A DNA stretch of 49,046 nt from SIG440 sp045586925 (GCA_045586925.1 JAZNBG010000027.1:1-49046), one strand, 5' to 3'. Shown: positions 17,073-25,391, numbered from the stretch's first letter. Program-made: numbers and translations. The notes: generated by a model not told the origin, from the letters alone.

Positions 17073-17097
17073 CCCCGATTATTTAATCGGGGTTTTT
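17073..17097 (+). terminator. Terminator of the FMN riboswitch
   Basis: CCCCGATT/AATCGGGG stem with an ATTT loop and TTTTT, just before ribU. It is the switchable terminator of the riboswitch. Confidence 0.85.
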
Positions 17098-17119
17098 CTT
17101 TTTGCAGGGAGTGATATAA

Positions 17120-17716
17120 GTGAAAAAAATTAATACTTCATGGCTTGTAAGGGTGGCAATGCTTTCGGCTGTTGCAACAATTCTGATGTTGTTTGAGTTT
17201 CCGTTGCCCTTTATTGCACCGCCATTTTACGAAATTGATTTCAGCGAGGTTCCTGTGTTTATAGGTGCTTTTGCTATGGGGCCGGGGGCAGGAGTTGCTA
17301 TTGAGGGCATAAAAATACTGCTTAATCTGATTATAAACGGAACTGTCACAGCCGGTGTGGGTGAGGCTGCAAACTTTGTTATGGGTGCTGTTTTTGTGCT
17401 TCCCGGTGCATTTATATATAAAAAAAGAAAGACCAAGTCAAATGCCGTGCTTGGACTGGTAATCGGCACAATTGTTATGGCTGTTGCAAGCTGCTTTATC
17501 AATGCGTTTATAATGCTTCCCATTTATGCAGGTGCTTTTAAGATGCCTATTGATGCAATCATTGGTATGGCGACGGCTATCTGGCATTCTGTTGATACTA
17601 TGCTTGAATTTGTGCTTTTGTGTGTTGCTCCATTTAATCTTTTAAAAGGTATACTTGTTTCGGTAATTACTATACTGATTTACAAGCCTGTCAGTCCATT
17701 ACTTAAACAAAAATAA
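17120..17716 (+). CDS. ribU: Riboflavin ECF transporter substrate-binding subunit RibU
   Basis: The GTG start at 17120 has AGGGAG upstream. The 198-residue integral membrane protein has about six hydrophobic segments and the RibU family pattern FEFPLPFIAPPFYEIDFSEVP followed by GAFAMGPGAGV and EGIKILLNLII. It is the S-component that captures riboflavin and works with the shared ECF energising module (EcfA, EcfA', EcfT), which is not encoded here. The FMN riboswitch directly upstream fits this role and would shut the gene off when FMN is abundant. Confidence 0.93.
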   Translation: MKKINTSWLVRVAMLSAVATILMLFEFPLPFIAPPFYEIDFSEVPVFIGAFAMGPGAGVAIEGIKILLNLIINGTVTAGVGEAANFVMGAVFVLPGAFIYKKRKTKSNAVLGLVIGTIVMAVASCFINAFIMLPIYAGAFKMPIDAIIGMATAIWHSVDTMLEFVLLCVAPFNLLKGILVSVITILIYKPVSPLLKQK

Positions 17717-17745
17717 TAAATGTACAAGAATAACAAAAAAACCTA

Positions 17746-17774
17746 TTGACAAAAAGTGGCTATTAAAGTATAAT
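17746..17774 (+). promoter_or_regulatory. Promoter of the lysine riboswitch-dapA-lysA operon
   Basis: TTGACA at 17746-17751, a 17-base spacer and TATAAT at 17769-17774, ten bases before the riboswitch. Confidence 0.8.
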
Positions 17775-17783
17775 ACATTAGAA

Positions 17784-17940
17784 GATAGAGGTGCGTTATG
17801 TCATCAGTAGGCAAATTTTTATGCTTGCCAGGCAGAATTTGTTGAAAGGGGCAGACGCCGAAGACGGTTTACGGCAAAAAACCGATCTGGCGACCGGAAA
17901 TAATATTTTGGTCGTTGTCGCAGCAATGCGGAGGGCTATC
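17784..17940 (+). promoter_or_regulatory. Lysine riboswitch (L box)
   Basis: The core blocks GATAGAGGTGCG, TCAGTAG, GAAAGGGGCAGACGCCGAAG and the terminal GGAGGGCTATC are present. P1 forms from GATAG 17784-17788 and CTATC 17936-17940. It directs lysine biosynthesis genes in cis, which matches dapA and lysA downstream. Confidence 0.93.
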
Positions 17941-17970
17941 ATATTTAAATGTTGATTTTTGATGCGTTTG

Positions 17971-18003
17971 TATATGATAGTTGATTTCAGCTATCATTTT
18001 TTT
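17971..18003 (+). terminator. Lysine riboswitch terminator and competing antiterminator
   Basis: ATGATAG (17974-17980) pairs with CTATCAT (17991-17997) before a T-run, forming the terminator. The same ATATGATAG can instead pair with CTATCATAT (17936-17944), whose CTATC is also the 3' strand of P1. Lysine-bound P1 thus frees the terminator. Confidence 0.8.
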
Positions 18004-18034
18004 ATGCCGATTATCATTGAAAAGGAGTTTTAAA

Positions 18035-18922
18035 ATGAAAAACACAGTATTTACAGGAGTTGCAACAGCAATAGTTACACCGCTTAACGAAAATGGTATT
18101 GATTACGAGGCTTTTGAAAGGCTTATCAATTGGCAGATTGATGAGGGAATCAACGCAATTGTTGTTGCTGGAACAACAGGCGAAGGCTCGACACTTACAG
18201 ACGAAGAACACAAGGCTGTAATTCAATTTGCTGTTGAAAAGGTAGCAGGCAGAGTTCCGGTTATTGCTGGTACAGGTTCAAATGATACCGCATATGCAAT
18301 CGAGCTTACAAAGTATGCGTGCGAGGCAGGTGCTGACGCAATGCTGGTTGTCACACCTTATTATAACAAGGCAACACAAAAGGGCTTAATTCAGTCATTT
18401 ACTGCTATTGCTGATGCAAGTACAAAACCTGTTATTCTTTATAATGTACCAAGCCGTACAGGCTGCAACATTGAACCTGCGACTTGTGCAGAGCTTGCAA
18501 AGCATCCTAATATCGTAGGAATTAAGGAAGCAAGCGGAAACATCTCACAGATTGCAAAGATTGCGTCATTGGTTGGCGATGATATGGATATTTATTCAGG
18601 TAATGATGACCAGATTGTTCCCATTATGTCACTTGGCGGCAAGGGTGTAATTTCTGTGCTTTCAAATATTCTTCCAAAAGAAACTGTAAAGATTTGTGAT
18701 GAATATTTTGCAGGAAACACAAAGGCTAGCGCTGACCTTCAACTGAAGTTTCTTGAGCTTATTGATGCACTGTTCTGCGAGGTTAATCCAATCCCCGTTA
18801 AAGCTGCAACTGCGGCTATGGGCTACGGTGAAAACTATCTCAGACTGCCCCTTACACCTATGGACGAGGCTAAAATGCAGAATATGTTCCGATTGATGAA
18901 GGAATGTGGAATAGAGATTTAA
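18035..18922 (+). CDS. dapA: 4-hydroxy-tetrahydrodipicolinate synthase
   Basis: ATG 18035 is chosen for the AAAGGAG upstream, giving 295 residues, the usual DapA length; longer in-frame starts lie inside the riboswitch terminator. It is a TIM barrel with all catalytic residues: T47-T48 (GTTGEG), Y136 and R141 (YNVPSRTG) and the Schiff-base Lys164 (GIKEASGN). It condenses pyruvate with aspartate semialdehyde, the first committed step to diaminopimelate and lysine. It is followed after 18 bases by lysA. Lysine feedback acts through the riboswitch. Confidence 0.97.
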   Translation: MKNTVFTGVATAIVTPLNENGIDYEAFERLINWQIDEGINAIVVAGTTGEGSTLTDEEHKAVIQFAVEKVAGRVPVIAGTGSNDTAYAIELTKYACEAGADAMLVVTPYYNKATQKGLIQSFTAIADASTKPVILYNVPSRTGCNIEPATCAELAKHPNIVGIKEASGNISQIAKIASLVGDDMDIYSGNDDQIVPIMSLGGKGVISVLSNILPKETVKICDEYFAGNTKASADLQLKFLELIDALFCEVNPIPVKAATAAMGYGENYLRLPLTPMDEAKMQNMFRLMKECGIEI

Positions 18923-18940
18923 GAACGAGAGGATTTTTTG

Positions 18941-20239
18941 ATGATTTGTGAAAATTTAGGAGTTTCTGCAAACGGAGCATTAACCTTTGCCGGCAGAGAT
19001 ACTGTTGATTTGGCAAATAAATACGGAACACCCCTGTACCTTATGGACGAAGAACGTATCCGTTATAATTGTCGGGTTTATCTTAACGCAATGCAGGAGC
19101 ATTTTGGTAAGAGTGCTCTGCCCCTTTATGCAAGTAAGGCTGCCTCCTTTAAACAAGTATACAAGATTATGAAGGAGGAGGGCATGGGAGTTGATGTTGT
19201 GTCGGCAGGTGAAATTTGCACCGCTACTGCGGCAGAATTCCCAATGGACAAGGTTTATTTCCATGGTAATAATAAAACCGATGCAGATATCGAGTATGCC
19301 ATAAAAAATGGTGTTGGCTGCTTTGTGGCAGATAACTGTGAAGAAATTGATGCAATTGATGAAATCTCAGAAAGAATGGGTGTTTGCTCTAAAATTCTTA
19401 TAAGAATTACTCCCGGCATTGACCCCCATACCTATGACGAGGTTGCAACAGGCAAGGTTGATTCAAAGTTTGGTTCAGCAATTGAAACCGGTGCAGCAGA
19501 AGAAATTACCCAATATGCCCTTTCAAAGAAAAGTATTGAAATTTTTGGTTTTCATTGTCATGTAGGCTCAATGGTTTTTGATTCTGATGTGTTCTTCAAA
19601 ACTGCAGATGTAATGCTGAAGTTTATTGCAAGGATGGAAAAGGAAAAAGGCTTTAAAACCAGAGAGCTTAACCTTGGCGGTGGATACGGAGTACGTTACA
19701 CAGATGCCGACCCGACAATAGATATCGGTGCAAATATTGCACTTGTTGCAAAGGCAGTAAAGGAAAAATGTGCAGAACTTGGCATAGATGTTCCCGACAT
19801 CAGAATGGAGCCCGGACGTTCAATCGTGGCCGATGCGGGTATGACATTGTATAAAGTGGGTAGTGTGAAGCAAATCCCAGAATACAGAAACTATGTATCA
19901 ATTGACGGCGGTATGGCAGATAACCCAAGATTTGCACTTTATAAGTCGGATTATACTGTATTGCTTGCAAATAAAATGAACGAAAAATGTGATTTTAATT
20001 GTTCGGTTGTAGGTAGATGCTGTGAATGTGGCGACATTATTCAGGAGAATGTAATGCTCCCGTCATCAGTAAAACGTGGTGATACGGTTGCTGTGCTTAC
20101 AACAGGCGCATATAATTATTCTATGGCATCAAACTACAACAGAATCCCAAGACCGCCTATTATAATGCTTACAAAGGACGGCGAATACACAGCAGTCCGC
20201 AGAGAATCTCTTGAGGATTTGATTAATAATGATTTATAA
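18941..20239 (+). CDS. lysA: Diaminopimelate decarboxylase
   Basis: ATG 18941 is preferred over TTG 18938 because GAGAGGA lies seven bases away. The product has 432 residues. It is a fold-III PLP enzyme: Lys66 in YASKA is the PLP lysine, GFHCHVGS and LNLGGGYG bind phosphate, EPGRSIVADAG follows, and GRCCECGD holds the active-site Cys from the neighbouring subunit (usually CESGD or similar). It converts meso-diaminopimelate to lysine, the last step of the pathway. It shares the riboswitch-controlled operon with dapA. Confidence 0.96.
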   Translation: MICENLGVSANGALTFAGRDTVDLANKYGTPLYLMDEERIRYNCRVYLNAMQEHFGKSALPLYASKAASFKQVYKIMKEEGMGVDVVSAGEICTATAAEFPMDKVYFHGNNKTDADIEYAIKNGVGCFVADNCEEIDAIDEISERMGVCSKILIRITPGIDPHTYDEVATGKVDSKFGSAIETGAAEEITQYALSKKSIEIFGFHCHVGSMVFDSDVFFKTADVMLKFIARMEKEKGFKTRELNLGGGYGVRYTDADPTIDIGANIALVAKAVKEKCAELGIDVPDIRMEPGRSIVADAGMTLYKVGSVKQIPEYRNYVSIDGGMADNPRFALYKSDYTVLLANKMNEKCDFNCSVVGRCCECGDIIQENVMLPSSVKRGDTVAVLTTGAYNYSMASNYNRIPRPPIIMLTKDGEYTAVRRESLEDLINNDL

Positions 20240-20264
20240 AAGAAGCCTACGGGCTTCTTTTTGT
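20239..20264 (+). terminator. Terminator of the dapA-lysA operon
   Basis: AAAGAAGCC/GGCTTCTTT stem around a TACG loop, ending in TTTTT directly after the lysA stop. Confidence 0.85.
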
Positions 20265-20274
20265 GTATAAAGAC

Positions 20275-20303
20275 TTTACAAATTGAGAAAAATGTGGTAG
20301 AAT
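20275..20303 (+). promoter_or_regulatory. Promoter of the candidate noncoding RNA
   Basis: TTTACA at 20275-20280, a 17-base spacer and TAGAAT at 20298-20303. The predicted start, about 20310, is exactly the first base of the long helix downstream. Confidence 0.65.
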
Positions 20304-20309
20304 AACATT

Positions 20310-20462
20310 GCGACTTAGTTTAATAGTGTTTTATTGCCAATGGTAGCTTTTTTTTGATAAAAATGCCTGCTCTTTTTTGCCTACTGTTGGTGGAAACTTT
20401 AAACTGAGTCGCATCAGCGGAGCTGTGCATTTTTTGTGCGTAGCTCCGGCTACGCACTTTTT
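20310..20462 (+). ncRNA. Candidate stand-alone structured RNA with its own promoter and terminator
   Basis: A closing helix of 14 pairs joins 20310-20323 (GCGACTTAGTTTAA) to 20399-20412. An internal bubble (13 bases on the 5' side, about eight on the 3' side) separates it from a second helix of ten pairs, 20337-20346 (CCAATGGTAG) with 20381-20390, including two G-U pairs. A U- and A-rich apical part follows. The shape, a long irregular hairpin with a central bubble starting at base one of the transcript, recalls 6S RNA, but it is shorter than known 6S RNAs. No ORF fits it. It ends in a strong terminator at 20436-20462. Confidence 0.55.
20436..20462 (+). terminator. Terminator of the candidate RNA, with a competing hairpin
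   Basis: GTGCGTAGC/GCTACGCAC with a TCCG loop and TTTTT. An alternative 12-pair helix, CGGAGCTGTGCA (20418-20429) with 20437-20448, would exclude it. Confidence 0.8.
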
Positions 20463-20504
20463 ATTTATATAAAAAAGTGCGGCACCTTTAGTCGCTAAGC
20501 CAAA

Positions 20505-20538
20505 CAGAAATCCTCACCCATCAGGGCGAGGATTTCTG
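20505..20538. terminator. Terminator-like hairpin after the ligase fusion gene
   Basis: CAGAAATCCTC (20505-20515) pairs with GAGGATTTCTG (20528-20538). It lies just beyond the minus-strand stop of the ligase gene. The minus-side tail is only weakly T-rich. Confidence 0.6.
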
Positions 20539-20547
20539 CATTTATAT

Positions 20548-22842
20548 TTATTTATTTGCGTTTTTTAAATCATTGTTTCTGATTTCAACACGGCGTACCT
20601 TACCGCTGATGGTCTTTGGCAGTTCATCAACAAAGTCCACAATTCTGGGGTACTTATATGGTGCGGTATGTGTTTTAACGTATTCCTGAATTTCCTTTTT
20701 GAGTTCGTCTGTGCCAACAGTTCCTTTAGTAAGAACAATTGTTGCCTTTACTATCTGTCCGCGAACCTCGTCAGGAACAGCGGTGATTGCACATTCCAGA
20801 ACGTAAGGAAGCTCCATGATAACACTTTCGATTTCAAAAGGTCCGATACGGTAGCCTGATGACTTGATAACATCATCAATTCTGCCCACATACCAAAGAT
20901 ATCCGTCTTCGTCCATGGTTGCCTGGTCGCCTGTGTGATAGTATCCGTCGTGCCATGCTTCCTTGGTCTTTTCGTCATCAAGGTAGTAGCCGATAAACAA
21001 TCCACAGGGAACATTTTCGGATGTCCGTATACAGATTTCGCCTGTGTCACCTGTTTTGCATTCTTTTCCGTCGGGGTCAAGTACAACAACATCATAAAGG
21101 GGTGAGGGACGTCCCATAGAACCGATTTTGGGTGTTGTGCCAACAAAGTTTGCAATCGAAAGTGTTGTTTCGGTCTGACCAAAGCCTTCCATAATTTTCA
21201 GTCCTGTTGCTTTATAGAACTGATTGTAAACCTCAGGGTTCAGTGCTTCGCCTGCAGTTGTTGCATACTGGATTGAAGACAAATCATATTTTGAAAGGTC
21301 TTCTTTGATGAAGAATCTGTACATTGTAGGTGGTGCACAGAAGGTTGTAATGTTGTACTTCTTGAAGAGAGGAAGTATATCATCAGGGTGGAAACGGTCA
21401 AAGTCGTATGTGAACACGGCTGCTTCACAGAGCCATTGTCCGTAGAGTTTACCCCAAAGAGCCTTGCCCCAGCCGGTATCAGAAATTGTAAAGTGAAGTC
21501 CGTCGGGATTTACATTGTGCCAGAATTTTGCTGTTGTATAGTGTCCAAGTGCATACTTGTATGAATGTGTTGCAATTCTGGGGTAGCCTGTTGTGCCTGA
21601 TGTAAAGAGCATAAGCATAGGGTCATCACCACAGGGTGAATTTTCGGTACGGTTATAGTGAGTGCTGAAACGCTCGATGTCCTCGTTAAAGTCATACCAG
21701 CCGTCTTTTTTGCCGCCAACAAGGAATTTAAGCATATCGGGATATGCTGCTGCGGCTTTTTCGGCTTCAACAGAAACATCACCGTCTGCAGTACATACAA
21801 TTGCTTTAACGCCTGCCGCTTTATAACGGTAATCAAAATCGTGCTCAACAAGCTGGTTTGTTGCAGGGATTGCGATTGCGCCAATCTTATGAAGGGCAAG
21901 CATACAGAACCAGAACTGATAATGACGTTTGAGAACAAGCATAACGGTATCGCCGCGTTTGATGCCCAGAGACTCAAAGTAGTTTGCAACCTTTGCAGAA
22001 TAACGTTTCATATCCTTAAAGGTGAATGCCCTGTCTGTTTTATCGTTTGCAACCCACATCATTGCAAGCTTGTTGGGGTTTTTGTCGGCAATTGCATCAA
22101 CGCAGTCAAATGCAAAGTTGAATTTATCGGCATTCTTAAATGAAATTCCGCTGAATACGCCGTTTTCATCAAGAGTTGTATCAATAAAGTTGTCAGCAAC
22201 AGTTTCTTTTGCTTCCCGTGTGACAGGTTCAATTGATGCTGCAACTTCATTTGTATCATTATAGAAGTCTTCACCTGTGGGATTGAGAACAATTGCATTA
22301 AATACACAGCCTTCAGGACTTGTTGCAATCATTCCGTGAGGTGTTGAACTGTCATAAAAGATGGAGTCACCTTCGTTTAAAATTTCGATATGTGAACCAA
22401 CCTGAACCTTAAGAGTTCCCGATACGATAATATCAATTTCCTGACCTTTGTGGGAACTAAGCTTTATTGGAGCTGTCTGTTCTTCAGCAAGGAAGGGTGC
22501 TTCAACCAAAAAAGGTTCTGCCAGCTTGTTTTTGAATTTGGGAGCAAGGTTGTTATAAACAAAGCCTTTTTTGCGTACGATTTTTGCACCTTCGCCCTTG
22601 CGGGTAACGGCGTAGGAGGTGAGGGTTGAACTTGTACCCTCGAGAATGTCAATAACTTCAACATTGCAGACCTTTGCACATTTATAAATAAATGTAAAGC
22701 TGAAATCTGTTTCGCCTTGTTCAAGGACAAGATAATCGTCAAGCGAAACATCTGTGAGCTTTGCAAGCTCTGCCGGTGTGTAGCCTTTTGCTTCGCGCAG
22801 TTCTTTAATACGCTGAGCAACTTCTTTCAAATTGTAATCCAT
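20548..22842 (-). CDS. XRE-cupin-acyl-CoA ligase fusion protein
   Basis: ATG 22842 has GAGGAG eight bases upstream and gives 764 residues; the longer open frame runs into the T-box leader. Residues about 8-61 form an XRE helix-turn-helix (AQRIKELREAKGYTPAELAKL). Residues about 100-200 form a cupin (SSHKGQEIDIIVSGTL, LNEGDSIFYDSSTPHGM). This pair resembles XRE-cupin regulators. From about 230 to the end is an AMP-forming ligase of the medium-chain/aromatic acid type: FTSGTTGYPRIATHS, GFGQTETT, YHTGDQA, GRIDDVIKSSGYRIGP and the catalytic Lys in KTISGKVRR. No frameshift separates the parts. It may be an acid-sensing or DNA-binding ligase. Expression is controlled by a T-box. Confidence 0.88.
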   Translation of the reverse strand: MDYNLKEVAQRIKELREAKGYTPAELAKLTDVSLDDYLVLEQGETDFSFTFIYKCAKVCNVEVIDILEGTSSTLTSYAVTRKGEGAKIVRKKGFVYNNLAPKFKNKLAEPFLVEAPFLAEEQTAPIKLSSHKGQEIDIIVSGTLKVQVGSHIEILNEGDSIFYDSSTPHGMIATSPEGCVFNAIVLNPTGEDFYNDTNEVAASIEPVTREAKETVADNFIDTTLDENGVFSGISFKNADKFNFAFDCVDAIADKNPNKLAMMWVANDKTDRAFTFKDMKRYSAKVANYFESLGIKRGDTVMLVLKRHYQFWFCMLALHKIGAIAIPATNQLVEHDFDYRYKAAGVKAIVCTADGDVSVEAEKAAAAYPDMLKFLVGGKKDGWYDFNEDIERFSTHYNRTENSPCGDDPMLMLFTSGTTGYPRIATHSYKYALGHYTTAKFWHNVNPDGLHFTISDTGWGKALWGKLYGQWLCEAAVFTYDFDRFHPDDILPLFKKYNITTFCAPPTMYRFFIKEDLSKYDLSSIQYATTAGEALNPEVYNQFYKATGLKIMEGFGQTETTLSIANFVGTTPKIGSMGRPSPLYDVVVLDPDGKECKTGDTGEICIRTSENVPCGLFIGYYLDDEKTKEAWHDGYYHTGDQATMDEDGYLWYVGRIDDVIKSSGYRIGPFEIESVIMELPYVLECAITAVPDEVRGQIVKATIVLTKGTVGTDELKKEIQEYVKTHTAPYKYPRIVDFVDELPKTISGKVRRVEIRNNDLKNANK

Positions 22843-22883
22843 TTTTGTTTTCTCCTCTCGGTGATTTTTTAAAGGAATGTCAC

Positions 22884-23150
22884 AAAAAAACAAACCCATC
22901 TCAAAGATTTCTTTGAGACGGGTTATAAAACTCGCGGTACCACTCAAATTACGAAAATAAATTTCGTCACTCTGCAGGCTCTAACAAGCCCTTTGCCTTA
23001 ACGTAGCAATTCACGAGAGATGTCTACTTGCAAAAGCTTTCGGATCTCCAACTCGGAAGTGATGGGTCATTGGAAAACGTCACCATTGGCTCGCAGCAAC
23101 CGCCAACTCTCTCAAGGATCAGTAAACCGACCGTCTTCGTCATAGTTTTT
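22884..23150 (-). promoter_or_regulatory. T-box riboswitch leader
   Basis: On the minus strand the leader has the stem I signature AGAGAGTTGGCGG...GCGAGCCAA (about 23113-23080), the T-box proper TGGTACCGCG (22942-22933) and a terminator, ACCCGTCTCAAAG with CTTTGAGATGGGT (22923-22894) then a T-run. T-boxes sense uncharged tRNA and act on amino-acid genes. I could not fix the specifier codon with confidence. The T-box bases compete with the terminator in the usual way. It precedes the ligase fusion start by about 40 bases. Confidence 0.92.
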
Positions 23151-23172
23151 TGTGATATTCAATTTACTGTGC

Positions 23173-23201
23173 ATTATACACCTGTGTTTTACATTTGTCA
23201 A
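23173..23201 (-). promoter_or_regulatory. Promoter of the T-box-ligase transcript
   Basis: On the minus strand TTGACA (23201-23196), a 17-base spacer and TATAAT (23178-23173), a perfect consensus. Confidence 0.8.
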
Positions 23202-23229
23202 TACTTTTTTTAAAATTTTTCAAATTTTT

Positions 23230-23733
23230 TTAATCCAATTCGTAGCAATCCTCAATTTTGGCATAATAGAGGGTGTGTAAATCGCCGTTTTTATACCACT
23301 TATCAAGAATTTCGGCTGATGTAAGTTCATTTGTCATTTCTGCTCTTGAAACAACTTTACATTCAAAAACAAGACCCTTGCAGGCAACAACGGGTGTTGA
23401 AATTTTATTTGCAGTTTTTAATGAAAGACCACATTCGGCAATTTTATCGGTGTCACGACCGCTGTGACTGCCGCAAAAGGTAAGAGCTTCCTTCATTGAA
23501 TCGTCATAGGGAAAGGTAAGAGTAAACTCTAAAGCGTTATCGGTTGTTGTTTTTGTATAACGACTTTCTCTTACTAAAACCTCTGCTACAGGCATACCCC
23601 ATACAAAGCCAAACGAACCCCAGCCGATTGTCATTGTATTGGTTTTTTCACCGTTTTTGGTGGTAAGAAAGGCACCTTTTGGCAGAATTTCTGTTGCCTT
23701 TTTAAAATATTGAGTTAATGCGTTAATGTCCAT
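23230..23733 (-). CDS. Flavin reductase-like domain protein
   Basis: A 167-residue FMN-binding split-barrel protein of the flavin reductase/NADH:FMN oxidoreductase-like family. Visible traits are an early KGAFLTTKNGEKTNTMTIGWG segment, a conserved VRESRYTKTT and a central FCGSHSGRDTDK. RBS GAGGTGA lies before ATG 23733, 14 bases after gpsA. Such clostridial proteins bind FMN, but physiological partners are unknown. It is the last gene of the der-plsY-gpsA unit; the T-box promoter begins right after it. Confidence 0.85.
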   Translation of the reverse strand: MDINALTQYFKKATEILPKGAFLTTKNGEKTNTMTIGWGSFGFVWGMPVAEVLVRESRYTKTTTDNALEFTLTFPYDDSMKEALTFCGSHSGRDTDKIAECGLSLKTANKISTPVVACKGLVFECKVVSRAEMTNELTSAEILDKWYKNGDLHTLYYAKIEDCYELD

Positions 23734-23747
23734 ACTTAGTCACCTCG

Positions 23748-24761
23748 TTATATAGTATTCAGAAATTCGGATTCTGATTCGTTTTTCTTATCTCTGCACA
23801 TAAGAGCCTTAATTGCATCTTCGGGTTTCTTGTTGTTGAAAAGAACATTATAAGCCTCTGTTATGATAGGCATTTCAACACCCTTGTGGTCGGCAAGCTC
23901 TTTGGCTGCCTTACAGCTGCGCACGCCCTCAACAACCATATTTACGGTTTTTTGTGCCTCGTCAACAGACATTCCCTGACCGATAAGAATTCCTGCACGG
24001 CGATTGCGTGAGTGCATACTTGTGCAAGTTACAATCAAATCGCCGATGCCTGAAAGACCTGAAAATGTTTCAGCCTTTGCACCCATCGCTGTGCCAAGTC
24101 GTGTCATTTCAACAAGTCCACGGGTCATTAGAGCTGCTTTTGTATTGTCGCCACAGCCAAGTCCGTCAAGGATTCCGCAGCATAGCGCAATTACGTTTTT
24201 AATCGAACCGCCAAGCTCTACGCCGATAATGTCGTTTGAAGTATATACCCTGAATGTAGGATTCATAAAAATATCCTGAATATATTCAGATACCTTGATA
24301 TCATCAGATGCAACAACGTTTGTTGTCGGAATATTTCGTGAAACCTCTTCTGCATGGCTTGGCCCTGACATAACAGCAATTTTGCAATCAGGAAGTTCCT
24401 GTTTTAAAATCTGAGAAATGGTCATATACGAGCCTTCCTCAATGCCCTTTGAAATATTAAGTATAATCTGGCCATTGCTGACATATTGTTTTATGTTTTT
24501 CGCAACACCTCTGACACCGTGTGAAGGGGTAGCAATTACGGTTAAATCCATACCGGATACAGCCGAAAGGTCTGTTACAAATGTTATTCCTTCCGGAATT
24601 GGAATGCCGGGAAGGAAGGGCTTATTTTCGTGATATTTTTTAAGATTTTCACATTCTGTTTTGTCAAATGACCAAAGTGTCACCTTGTGACCGTTATTGT
24701 GAAGAAGAATGGAAACCGCAGTTCCCCAGCCACCGCTGCCTAAAACGCATACATTTGCCAT
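23748..24761 (-). CDS. gpsA: NAD(P)-dependent glycerol-3-phosphate dehydrogenase
   Basis: ATG 24761 has AAGGAGG upstream and gives 337 residues; a longer open frame starts within plsY and is rejected. It shows the Rossmann motif LGSGGWGTA (7-15), MSGPSHAEE, an inter-domain GVELGGSIKNVIALCCGI and GLGCGDNTKAALMTRGL with catalytic residues. It reduces dihydroxyacetone phosphate to sn-glycerol-3-phosphate for phospholipid synthesis. It starts directly after the plsY stop, and PlsY acylates its product, so the two are consecutive in pathway and operon. Confidence 0.96.
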   Translation of the reverse strand: MANVCVLGSGGWGTAVSILLHNNGHKVTLWSFDKTECENLKKYHENKPFLPGIPIPEGITFVTDLSAVSGMDLTVIATPSHGVRGVAKNIKQYVSNGQIILNISKGIEEGSYMTISQILKQELPDCKIAVMSGPSHAEEVSRNIPTTNVVASDDIKVSEYIQDIFMNPTFRVYTSNDIIGVELGGSIKNVIALCCGILDGLGCGDNTKAALMTRGLVEMTRLGTAMGAKAETFSGLSGIGDLIVTCTSMHSRNRRAGILIGQGMSVDEAQKTVNMVVEGVRSCKAAKELADHKGVEMPIITEAYNVLFNNKKPEDAIKALMCRDKKNESESEFLNTI

Positions 24762-24762
24762 T

Positions 24763-25377
24763 TTAATTGTCCTCCTTACTGCTAAAGCTGAGCTTATTTT
24801 CATTGCCGGCAAGAAGTCTTGATATATTGCTGCGATGCATATAAATTGCAAGCAGAGCAAGCATTGCGGCAAAAACAATAAATTCTGTATCTGGTGTTTT
24901 GAACACTATCGCAAGAACAACAAATAAAACTGCTCCCAGAATACTGCCAAGTGAAACATACCTTGAAATTGCCATAATCAAAATGGCAACGACAACAGTG
25001 ATAAGACCAAGAACGGGTTCGGCAAACAAAATCGCAACAGTTGATACAATTATGCCCTTGCCGCCTTTAAATCTAAAATACAACGGAAAGTTGTGTCCTA
25101 AAACTGCACCAATTCCTGCAATATAAACGGCGTTTTGATTGTCTGATAACAATTTTGCAATTAAAACTGCAACAACAGCCTTTAAAATATCACCAACAAC
25201 AACCAGTATTGCTCCTTTTTTACCTACGGTACGAAGGGTGTTTGTTGCACCTGCATTGCCACTGCCGTGATTGCGGATGTCGTCACCAATCATAATTTTT
25301 GATACAATAATTGACGTGTTTATACTGCCAAGAAGGTAGGCAATAATAAGAATTATCAAATTATATAATATGTCCAT
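24763..25377 (-). CDS. plsY: Acyl-phosphate:glycerol-3-phosphate acyltransferase PlsY
   Basis: A 204-residue inner-membrane protein with about five to six transmembrane segments. The family loops are intact: YLLGSINTSIIVSK, RNHGSGNAGATNTLRT, GHNFPLYFRFKGGKGI. It transfers the acyl group of acyl phosphate to glycerol-3-phosphate. It lies between der (14-base gap) and gpsA (one-base gap), the common Firmicute der-plsY-gpsA order. Confidence 0.96.
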   Translation of the reverse strand: MDILYNLIILIIAYLLGSINTSIIVSKIMIGDDIRNHGSGNAGATNTLRTVGKKGAILVVVGDILKAVVAVLIAKLLSDNQNAVYIAGIGAVLGHNFPLYFRFKGGKGIIVSTVAILFAEPVLGLITVVVAILIMAISRYVSLGSILGAVLFVVLAIVFKTPDTEFIVFAAMLALLAIYMHRSNISRLLAGNENKLSFSSKEDN

Positions 25378-25391
25378 AGCTAAAATCTCCT

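Noticed and set aside
20310..20412. Reading the structured RNA as SRP RNA or a T-box
   Set aside because: No GGAA-type SRP tetraloop motif and no T-box TGG-CCGCG sequence or stem I signature; left unclassified.
20751..21182. Minus-strand ORF of 143 codons inside the ligase fusion
   Set aside because: It lies on the same strand but in another frame of the ligase coding region, rich in T, Q and S, with no RBS or domain; a shadow.
23028..23213. Plus-strand ORF of 61 codons
   Set aside because: It runs antisense through the T-box leader and its promoter; conserved RNA structure explains the sequence.
23748..24878. Longer gpsA frame reaching into plsY
   Set aside because: The extension is plsY in another frame; the Rossmann motif starts right after ATG 24761 with its own AAGGAGG.
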